A stretch of 7,646 bases of DNA from an uncultured Eubacteriales bacterium (GTDB lineage: Bacteria; Bacillota; Clostridia; Oscillospirales; CAG-272), in NCBI GenBank assembly GCA_900556615.1, contig USPP01000062.1:1-7646 (forward strand), written 5' to 3'. The stretch's first letter is position 1; every line of letters begins with the position of its first letter. The notes beneath the pieces are model-generated. The model was not told the origin of the DNA. It saw only the letters and a program-made list of their open reading frames with translations, and searched no databases. Positions 1-4,562 of this stretch are shown piece by piece. The position numbers and the translations under genes are program-made.

Positions 1-1089
1 AAACTCTTCACGGGAAATGCCATACGGAGAGGTAATAACAAATTTGCCGAGTATCGGCCACATAAAAGCGCCTGTAGGTTCGGTCGAAGGATATGCTTTT
101 GTACCGATAAGCTCAACACGGTTTTTCGGGCTTGAGATGATAACTGAAGAAACAAGCTCTCTTGAAATCTCAACGCCGTCTGCGTACGACACCTCATATT
201 CATTTTCGGCGATTCCGTCTTCGCCTTCGCTGACAACAAGCGTCTCTCCGATGTATAATTCATCGCTCTCAATATACTCAGTCTCACAGGAAATGATCTC
301 GGAATACTTTTCGGTAACTACCGTTTTGTATTCAATAGCCGATTGCAATCCGTTTATTGTAAAAGAAAAGCTGTTTTCATACCGAATATCCGCCGCCTCG
401 TTCTTTACAAGTCCAAAGCTCATATACCTGTCCGGCGACAAAAGAAAAGAATTTCCGGTTGCCGTAACTCTTGTGTCCGCTACCCCCTCGGTATCATAAG
501 TCTCTTCCACCGCGGCTCCATCCAAAAGAAGGCGGCAAATCTCATCGGCGCTTGATATCTTGTCTTTTACACAAAAAGCATTTCTGATTTCAAACTCCGT
601 CGTAAGTTCCACCGCGTCGGCGTCATCCGTTGTTTCCATAACATATTCGACTATATATTTCTCGAATTCGGAAACCACCTTTTCCGCCTCGGCATAGGTT
701 GCACATACGGCAATATCATTTTCCTGAACAGAAATGATATAAGCCCGCGAATAATTCCCTGCGGATACTTCGTACAGCAAATCCATACATTCATAAGCGT
801 TGGCAGGCACGGAGGAATCCGAGGCTACATATTTATAAGATATTTCTCTTTCGTCGGAATAAACAATTCCGTCTGCCTCAAGCTTTTCATCAAGCATAAG
901 AAGCGCCTCGTCTACGACAGCGCGGTTCTCTACACAGCAAATCTCCTCGCCGTTCACAAAGAGCATAAGAGAAAGGTTGCGCGAGCAAATACTGTTTATG
1001 TAAAAGATGCCGGCAGCAAGACACGCAGCAGCGGCCGCCCATCCGACAACAGTTCCGGCAAGTTTTTTATCAGCATGTTTGAATACCAT
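1..1089 (-). CDS. Membrane-anchored G5 domain / M23-family peptidase, 3' end beyond window
   Basis: An open frame of 363 codons runs to the left edge without a stop, so the C-terminus is missing. Residues ~9-32 form a hydrophobic segment (LAGTVVGWAAAAACLAAG) consistent with an uncleaved N-terminal anchor, placing the rest outside the membrane. Residues ~252-332 match a G5 domain: ELYIGETLVV, the repeated Gly pattern EGEDG, then YEVSYADG and the closing VELIGTK. It is followed by GAFMWPILGKFVITSPYG (340-357), the usual entry to an M23 (LytM/MepM-type) zinc endopeptidase domain acting on peptidoglycan cross-bridges. The catalytic HxxxD and HxH motifs would lie past the edge and cannot be verified. 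Two earlier segments (VNGEEI ~45-50; VQENDIAVCATYAEAEKVV ~121-139) resemble repeats that precede G5-M23 modules. ATG 1089 is chosen because AAGGAG (1105-1100) lies 10 nt upstream; TTG 1092 (7-nt spacing) is an equal option. ATG 1116 lacks a ribosome site and sits about 12 nt from the predicted transcript start. Confidence 0.85.
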   Translation of the reverse strand, partial: MVFKHADKKLAGTVVGWAAAAACLAAGIFYINSICSRNLSLMLFVNGEEICCVENRAVVDEALLMLDEKLEADGIVYSDEREISYKYVASDSSVPANAYECMDLLYEVSAGNYSRAYIISVQENDIAVCATYAEAEKVVSEFEKYIVEYVMETTDDADAVELTTEFEIRNAFCVKDKISSADEICRLLLDGAAVEETYDTEGVADTRVTATGNSFLLSPDRYMSFGLVKNEAADIRYENSFSFTINGLQSAIEYKTVVTEKYSEIISCETEYIESDELYIGETLVVSEGEDGIAENEYEVSYADGVEISRELVSSVIISSPKNRVELIGTKAYPSTEPTGAFMWPILGKFVITSPYGISREEF

Positions 1090-1134
1090 CAAGCTGAATC
1101 TCCTTGCATATTTCATTTTTTCTACGACTTATTA

Positions 1135-1163
1135 ATTTTACCACATCGGATACAAAAATGCAA
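1135..1163 (-). promoter_or_regulatory. Sigma-A promoter of the M23 peptidase gene
   Basis: On the minus strand TTGCAT (1163-1158) is separated by exactly 17 nt from TAAAAT (1140-1135), and the -10 is preceded by TGG, an extended -10. Transcription would start near 1128, leaving a leader of about 36-39 nt that contains the AAGGAG ribosome site. Confidence 0.7.
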
Positions 1164-1566
1164 CCTATTTTTTGTCACTTTTCACTTTTTTGTTTGGTAT
1201 GCACAAAATCACAGCAGAATATTTAGTAATTCGGACGATTAAATCTGATACAAATCGTCCATTTTCACATAGCAAATACGATAAAATATCCGAAGAAGCA
1301 CCCGAATGCGATAGCAGAAGAATGTACGTCGCCCCCAAAAAAAGACAGTCCGCCCGTTCTTAAATTTCGATAAAAAGCGCAGAGTCCTATTCATTACGGC
1401 GCGTAAAGCATGAAATCTACTGTATCGAACAAAGAAGCCGCGCGTACCGACAAGGCCTCGACTGCAAAAAACGGAAGATACAAACCGTATTGGAATCGGG
1501 ACTGAATACCGCGCATCAGCAGAAAAATAAAAACTCTGCGCACCCGAAGCCGAGTACGCAGAATGT
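1164..1566. other. Intergenic stretch without a supportable gene; two inverted repeats
   Basis: About 400 bp with no convincing coding signal. Frames open on either strand give Arg/Phe/Ser-rich sequences without recognisable domains or ribosome sites, and the longest one starts inside the repeat element at 1567. Two inverted repeats are visible. GGACGAT (1233-1239) pairs with ATCGTCC (1254-1260) across a 14-nt loop. GCGCAGAGT (1377-1385) pairs with ACTCTGCGC (1533-1541), delimiting a 165-bp segment whose size resembles the neighbouring miniature elements, although its ends lack TTAA. The region may be decayed sequence. Confidence 0.5.
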
Positions 1567-1742
1567 TTAAGGCAATACCGCACAATGCTTGCTGTGCGAA
1601 ACGCCGACGGATTTTCGTCAGACACTACAAACTAAAGAAGTAAGAGTAACGCCTCTAACGACGAAATTTGTGAATGTTGACAGAATAGAGGCAAGCAAAT
1701 GCGCTGCAAAAGCGTTAATCGTACCCCCGCGGCGCTGCTTAA
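1567..1742 (-). repeat. TTAA-bounded miniature inverted-repeat element, copy 1 (176 bp)
   Basis: The element begins TTAAGGCAATACCGCACA and ends CGCGGCGCTGCTTAA. Read on the minus strand it is collinear with copy 2 (2577-2757): shared blocks include a CATTTGCTTG-like block, TTCACAAATTT-GTCG, AGAGG-GT-ACTC and GTCTGAC-AAAA. It is therefore the same family in opposite orientation. Its plus-strand left end (1567-1595) resembles one side of the 44-bp hairpin at 4249-4292. The right terminus is the more degenerate one. It ends 9 bp downstream of the hsp20 stop codon, so hsp20 transcripts should run into it. It has no coding capacity. Assignment as a non-autonomous transposable element is inference. 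Confidence 0.75.
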
Positions 1743-1751
1743 TTCATGCCG

Positions 1752-2183
1752 TTATTTTATTTCCAGCCGTCTCGTTTCAGGGACAACCTCTGTCTTCTTA
1801 GGCAGATGGAGCTTTAATACGCCGTCTGTATACTCTGCGGATATATCCGCTTCGTTTACCGCGCTTACATCAAAGCTTCTTTCGAATTTTCCGTAAACTC
1901 TTTCCGAGTGAATGACATTCCCTTTACCGTCTTTCTTTTCGGACTCAGAACGGCGCTCCGCACTGATTGTCAGCATTCCGTCAGAGAGATCGATATGAAT
2001 GTCCTCTTTATTAAATCCGGGAAGCTCTGCTTCAAGCAGATAAGCGTCGCCGTCATCCTTTATATCTGTCTTGAAGGTCGAAAGTCCGTTGTTTCCGGAG
2101 AAAAACTCCTTTTCCATTTTTTCAAGCTCACGAAAAGGGTTATATACTCCGCGATAGTTGTTATAGGGTGTAATTCCGAACAT
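1752..2183 (-). CDS. Small heat-shock protein, Hsp20/alpha-crystallin family
   Basis: A 143-residue protein of typical Hsp20 length. This family forms oligomeric ATP-independent holdase chaperones that keep unfolding cytoplasmic proteins soluble during heat or other stress. The variable N-terminus (NPFRELEKMEKEFF, ~15-28) is followed by the alpha-crystallin domain at ~37-129, with the AELPGFNKEDI signature (52-62) and the conserved GVLKLHLPK near the domain end (121-129). The tail ends RRLEIK, in which L-E-I matches the I/L-x-I/V motif used for subunit assembly. ATG 2183 is preceded by GGAGGT (2197-2192) with an 8-nt spacer. A perfect CIRCE operator lies about 160 bp upstream, so repression by HrcA is likely; HrcA itself is not in this window. 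The gene appears monocistronic and a miniature repeat begins 9 bp after its stop. Confidence 0.95.
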   Translation of the reverse strand: MFGITPYNNYRGVYNPFRELEKMEKEFFSGNNGLSTFKTDIKDDGDAYLLEAELPGFNKEDIHIDLSDGMLTISAERRSESEKKDGKGNVIHSERVYGKFERSFDVSAVNEADISAEYTDGVLKLHLPKKTEVVPETRRLEIK

Positions 2184-2218
2184 AATTTAGTACCTCCGTT
2201 CAGTATTTTCATTTTTAT

Positions 2219-2238
2219 CTGAAAGATTTATCTTTCAG
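2219..2238 (-). promoter_or_regulatory. Hairpin in the hsp20 5' leader
   Basis: CTGAAAGAT (2219-2227) and ATCTTTCAG (2230-2238) form a perfect inverted repeat with almost no loop, 35 nt upstream of the hsp20 start. It lies inside the transcribed leader for either candidate promoter. It does not occlude the ribosome site (2192-2197), so it is more likely a stability element than a classical RNA thermometer. Confidence 0.45.
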
Positions 2239-2293
2239 GTTTTGTATCAGGGAAGCTTTCATTCTTTGTTTTGCTTTCCTTTTTACATTTTTT

Positions 2294-2347
2294 ATTATAG
2301 TCCCGTTTTGTTAAGCATAATAGCAAATTTTATTGATTTTTTGTAAA
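2294..2347 (-). promoter_or_regulatory. Candidate hsp20 promoter(s), overlapping the CIRCE arm
   Basis: Two minus-strand possibilities are seen. The first is TTTACA (2347-2342, inside the CIRCE arm) with TATTAT (2322-2317) at a long 19-nt spacing. The second is a perfect TATAAT (2299-2294) without a convincing -35. The first would place the operator over the -35 region, which fits repression by HrcA. Which one is used cannot be decided from sequence. Confidence 0.4.
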
Positions 2348-2384
2348 TATTAGCACTCTCAAATCAAGAGTGCTAATATTTACA
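2342..2384 (-). promoter_or_regulatory. CIRCE operator (HrcA binding site), extended palindrome
   Basis: TTAGCACTC-N9-GAGTGCTAA (2350-2376) matches the CIRCE consensus exactly. The palindrome continues outward to perfect 17-bp arms (2342-2358 and 2368-2384, starting TGTAAATA). CIRCE is the binding site of the HrcA repressor, which releases DNA on heat shock. The operator lies upstream of hsp20 and about 150 bp from the separate plus-strand promoter, so hsp20 is the probable target. Confidence 0.93.
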
Positions 2385-2535
2385 TTCAAAACCCAAAATA
2401 AAAATTCCATACAACGCGATTTAAATATCAATTCCATTGAAATTTTAAGCACTCAAGAAAGCTTTTTGCTCAACCCCTCCTAATAAATACATCGTATATT
2501 ATTTCCCGAAAATCGCCGTAAATTCATTTTTTCTC

Positions 2536-2563
2536 TTGAAATAAAAAAAAAATGGTGTATAAT
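2536..2563 (+). promoter_or_regulatory. Promoter upstream of the 8-TM protein gene
   Basis: TTGAAA (2536-2541) and TATAAT (2558-2563) with a 16-nt A-rich spacer. A transcript would start near 2570 and read straight through the miniature element at 2577-2757 before reaching the start codon, giving a leader of about 240 nt. Confidence 0.65.
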
Positions 2564-2576
2564 TATATATTGAGTA

Positions 2577-2757
2577 TTAAGGCAATACTGCCGGGCTCAC
2601 GGCTTGCGACTTGACGGCATATCTGCTTGTCCGTTTCCCGTTATACTTCACAAATTTTGTCGGCAGAGGAGTCACTCCTGCTTCCTCAATTGGTATCGTC
2701 TGACAAAAAAATAGGACTGCGTATCTGCACCGTCAAACCCCCGCGGCATTGCCTTAA
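2577..2757 (+). repeat. TTAA-bounded miniature inverted-repeat element, copy 2 (181 bp)
   Basis: It begins TTAAGGCAATACTGCCGGG and ends CCCCCGCGGCATTGCCTTAA, near-matching terminal inverted repeats bounded by TTAA. Its left half shares the 20-mer CGGCTTGCGACTTGACGGCA (2600-2619) with copy 4 (4414-4433). Its middle and right half match copy 1 in inverted orientation. It lies between the promoter at 2536-2563 and the membrane-protein gene, so it is transcribed as leader RNA. An open frame through it (from 2627) joins the downstream gene by chance and gives that gene a false N-terminal extension. Confidence 0.8.
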
Positions 2758-2806
2758 GATAAATTTAGCCAAATCGATCGAAAGGGCGCAAACAGCGCAT
2801 ATTTTT

Positions 2807-3712
2807 ATGGAAGAAAATAAAAATTCCTCTGAAAAAGATAATAAAACCATGCTTTCCCTCGGCATAAGAAAAAGGCTGAGGCTCTATGTTATCCTCACCT
2901 TAATTTTTACTGTCGCAGCAACGGCGGCAGAGACGCTGGTGCTGAAATTCGGATTTGATTATGACATGGGAGTTTATGCCGCCGGAAATCCTCTCGGAGA
3001 AATAACCGGATGGGCGATATTCGGCTGTGTTCTGATACTCATGAGTTCGATGGCACTTATCCGCAAAGACGCCGATTCCTCCATAAACGGTATGCCGGCT
3101 TGTTCCGCTCCCGAAGCCTTTTTTGCAGCGATGAGCGGTGGACTTATCGTATCTTATTCGGTCTTGAACTTCATAAAAATGTCTGGAGAGCAAAAAAATC
3201 TTGCGATCCTCCTACTAATTCTCTCAATTCCCGCAGGCGCCTATTTGATATTAACTGCGCTTACAAGAAAAAACAGCACCCCCGCTCTTACCGCGCTCGG
3301 TTTTTTCCCCGTCATCTGGATCGCGGCATGTCTTATGATAATCTATTTCGACCGCACCTCTGCAATCAACAACCCGGTCAAAATACTCTCGCAGATCTCG
3401 CTTGCCGCTATAATGCTGTATTTTCTCACAGAACTCAGAACACGGGTAGGAAAGCCGCGCGCCGGCTATTATATCGCTTCCGCTTCGGTTGCCTCGCTTC
3501 TCGGCGTCACTTATTCCGTATCGGTTCTTATTGCCCAGGCAACAGGCGCCGGAGGACTTGGAAGTGAAATCATGCTCTCCTTCGCTGAGCTTACCATGAG
3601 CCTGTATGCTTTAGCAAGACTTCTTTCTTTCGGTAAAATCAAAAATGCCTCTTCCGAAAATCATTCCGATCACAAAAGCGAAGCCGATCCGTCCGGCTCC
3701 GTCCCGTCATAA
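2807..3712 (+). CDS. Uncharacterised integral membrane protein with ~8 transmembrane helices
   Basis: I do not recognise a named family. From ATG 2807 the protein has 301 residues. The short charged N-terminus (~1-25, ending RKRLRL) is followed by about eight hydrophobic helices at ~26-46, 64-85, 103-123, 131-151, 161-181, 192-212, 220-243 and 252-273, then a hydrophilic Ser/Asp/His-rich tail (274-301). Between helices 1 and 2 is an outward-type loop FGFDYDMGVYAAGNP (48-62). No enzyme, ATPase or transporter motif is visible. The frame is open back to 2627, but that part is the repeat element, so an internal start is preferred. ATG 2807 has only a distant AAAGGG (2781-2786, 20 nt); a GCGC-AAACA-GCGC mini-hairpin between them (2786-2798) could shorten the effective distance. 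ATG 2849 is an alternative. Transcription is from 2536-2563 and ends at the terminator near 3846-3890. Confidence 0.75.
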   Translation: MEENKNSSEKDNKTMLSLGIRKRLRLYVILTLIFTVAATAAETLVLKFGFDYDMGVYAAGNPLGEITGWAIFGCVLILMSSMALIRKDADSSINGMPACSAPEAFFAAMSGGLIVSYSVLNFIKMSGEQKNLAILLLILSIPAGAYLILTALTRKNSTPALTALGFFPVIWIAACLMIIYFDRTSAINNPVKILSQISLAAIMLYFLTELRTRVGKPRAGYYIASASVASLLGVTYSVSVLIAQATGAGGLGSEIMLSFAELTMSLYALARLLSFGKIKNASSENHSDHKSEADPSGSVPS

Positions 3713-3763
3713 ATTTACCTTCAAATAGTATCTGCTGAATAACCACGAATGTATTCTTGCTTA

Positions 3764-3794
3764 GCACAGAATGAACAAGCTGTTCATTCTGCGC
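3764..3794 (+). repeat. Hairpin A downstream of the membrane-protein gene
   Basis: CAGAATGAACA (3767-3777) and TGTTCATTCTG (3781-3791) pair perfectly over 11 bp around AGC, with further pairs outside a mismatch. No T-run follows, so it is not a simple terminator. It shares the AACAAGCTGT core with the next hairpin. Confidence 0.6.
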
Positions 3795-3804
3795 CGGGCT
3801 GCTT

Positions 3805-3833
3805 CATAGCATTAACAAGCTGTGAACGCTATG
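3805..3833 (+). repeat. Hairpin B, tandem relative of hairpin A
   Basis: The arms 3805-3817 and 3821-3833 (CATAGC...GCTATG) pair at 11 of 13 positions around the same AGC centre. The common core AACAAGCTGT suggests duplication of one hairpin followed by compensated stem divergence. Confidence 0.5.
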
Positions 3834-3845
3834 TGCAACCATAAC

Positions 3846-3890
3846 AAAAGCCAAGGTCAAATTCAATCGATTGATCTTGGCTTTTATTTC
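3846..3890 (+). terminator. Rho-independent terminator of the membrane-protein gene
   Basis: AAAAGCCAAGGTCAA (3846-3860) pairs with TTGATCTTGGCTTTT (3871-3885), 15 positions with a single G-U pair, followed by TATTTCTTTT. The A-rich left flank means it could also work on the opposite strand. It closes the 2536-3712 transcription unit. Confidence 0.8.
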
Positions 3891-4058
3891 TTTTGTATAA
3901 GGTTAAGGTCAAAAATCTCAATTTGATCCAGCCCCTCTCAGTTTCCATTGATTGCCACCTGCCTTACAAAAGAGTGGAACTCACTCATTCTGTAAGTGCA
4001 AGGGGGTACGCAGAAATGTGTAAAACTCTTGCACATGAACAACCCAAAACGCAAAGAA
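3891..4058. other. Intergenic stretch, no supportable gene
   Basis: The only frame here is a 77-codon one from a TTG at 3893 with no ribosome site, no recognisable domain and its start inside the terminator tail. I do not call it. GTGCAAG (3996-4002) and CTTGCAC (4028-4034) form an isolated inverted repeat. Confidence 0.4.
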
Positions 4059-4087
4059 TTGACTTATTAATGTATGCCCCATATAAA
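4059..4087 (+). promoter_or_regulatory. Near-consensus promoter in the convergent gap
   Basis: TTGACT (4059-4064), 17-nt spacer, TATAAA (4082-4087). No protein gene follows on this strand, so it may drive a small RNA. The -10 overlaps an inverted repeat, CCATATAAAA (4079-4088) with TTTTATATGG (4106-4115). Confidence 0.55.
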
Positions 4088-4093
4088 AACATC

Positions 4094-4232
4094 AATATAC
4101 TGCTGTTTTATATGGTGGTGCGGTAAACACTATTTATGGCGTTTTTCGGTTGTTCGGCAGGCATCAAATAAAATAACTCCCCATAGCGCAGATCCTGGCA
4201 AACCGAGGAAAACTGCTCTATGGGGATTTTCT
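4094..4232 (+). ncRNA. Candidate small RNA between promoter and hairpin terminator
   Basis: The interval starts where the promoter at 4059-4087 would initiate and ends in the T-run after the 4179-4225 hairpin, about 135-140 nt. It contains only an 11-codon frame (4136-4171, MAFFGCSAGIK) without a ribosome site. No known RNA family is recognised. The call rests on the arrangement of promoter and hairpin alone and is inference. Confidence 0.3.
4179..4229 (+). terminator. Strong hairpin with short T-run, possible terminator
   Basis: CCCCATAGCGCAG (4179-4191) pairs with CTGCTCTATGGGG (4213-4225), 12 of 13 positions, followed by ATTTT. The 21-nt loop can form a small inner stem (CCTGG/CCGAGG). 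On the minus strand it is followed by AGTTATTTTATTT, so it could also end transcripts arriving from the GH127-like gene. Confidence 0.5.
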
Positions 4233-4248
4233 GCGTTAACGTAATCGC

Positions 4249-4292
4249 TTAAGGCAATACCGCACAATGATTGTTGTGCGGTATTGCCTTAA
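4249..4292 (+). repeat. TTAA-bounded minimal hairpin element, copy 3 (44 bp)
   Basis: A perfect 19-bp inverted repeat, TTAAGGCAATACCGCACAA and its complement, around a 6-nt loop. The ends are identical to the left terminus of copy 1 and near-identical to those of copies 2 and 5. There is no T-run after the stem, which argues against a plain terminator. It looks like the bare termini of the family with no interior. Confidence 0.8.
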
Positions 4293-4297
4293 CAAAA

Positions 4298-4320
4298 TTT
4301 ATATTCTAAATGAATATAAA
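4298..4320. repeat. Perfect AT-rich inverted repeat
   Basis: TTTATATTC (4298-4306) and GAATATAAA (4312-4320) around TAAAT, immediately next to copy 3. No T-run follows. Function unknown. Confidence 0.5.
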
Positions 4321-4359
4321 CTCGGCGCTCAGAATCTATTGCGATTGTTCGAACCCGAC

Positions 4360-4394
4360 TTAAGGAATCGCTGCTTTAATCGTCGCTTCCTTAA
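4360..4394. repeat. Small TTAA-bounded hairpin abutting copy 4 (35 bp)
   Basis: TTAAGGAA (4360-4367) and TTCCTTAA (4387-4394) pair perfectly; flanking GAC/GTC extends the stem to 11 bp. It shares its right TTAA with the left end of copy 4, suggesting a tandem or nested insertion. Beyond the TTAAGG end its sequence differs from the other copies, so family membership is uncertain. Confidence 0.45.
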
Positions 4395-4562
4395 GTCAAC
4401 ATCGTCGAGTTCACGGCTTGCGACTTGACGGCACATCTGCTTGTTCGTTCCCCGTCAACCTTCACAAGTTTCGTCGGGACAGAAATTTGTGAAGATTGAT
4501 GACATAGATGCAAGCAAATGCGCAACATAGGCGTTAGCCATGCATGTGCAGTGTTGTCTTAA
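4391..4562. repeat. TTAA-bounded full-length palindrome, copy 4 (172 bp)
   Basis: The left half carries CGGCTTGCGACTTGACGGCA (4414-4433) as in copy 2. The right half is an imperfect inverted version of the left: CTTCACAAGTTTCGTC (4460-4475) against ACAGAAATTTGTGAAG (4479-4494), and CATCTGCTTG against CAAGCAAATG. The symmetry centre is at ~4477, the midpoint of the element. The interior right half found in copies 1 and 2 is absent. The terminal TTAA (4559-4562) overlaps the stop codon of the GH127-like gene. Confidence 0.75.

Noticed and set aside
17..499. 160-codon plus-strand open frame
   Set aside because: It is the antisense shadow of the G5/M23 peptidase gene, whose real frame runs off the left edge on the minus strand.
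1239..1625. 128-codon minus-strand open frame
   Set aside because: It starts inside repeat copy 1, is Arg/Phe/Ser-rich, has no ribosome site and no recognisable domain.
2342..2384. CIRCE controlling the plus-strand membrane-protein gene
   Set aside because: That gene has its own promoter about 150 bp further on; the operator fits the divergent hsp20 better.
3893..4126. 77-codon plus-strand open frame from TTG
   Set aside because: It begins in the terminator tail, has no ribosome site, spans a promoter and an inverted repeat, and resembles nothing recognisable.
4249..4292. Copy 3 as an ordinary terminator
   Set aside because: The stem is perfect but has no T-run on either side, and its ends are shared with other copies that lie in leaders and between genes.
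4341..4372. tRNA-like T-loop string GTTCGAACCCG
   Set aside because: The flanks do not pair as a T-stem and no acceptor, D or anticodon arm can be drawn, so no tRNA is called.
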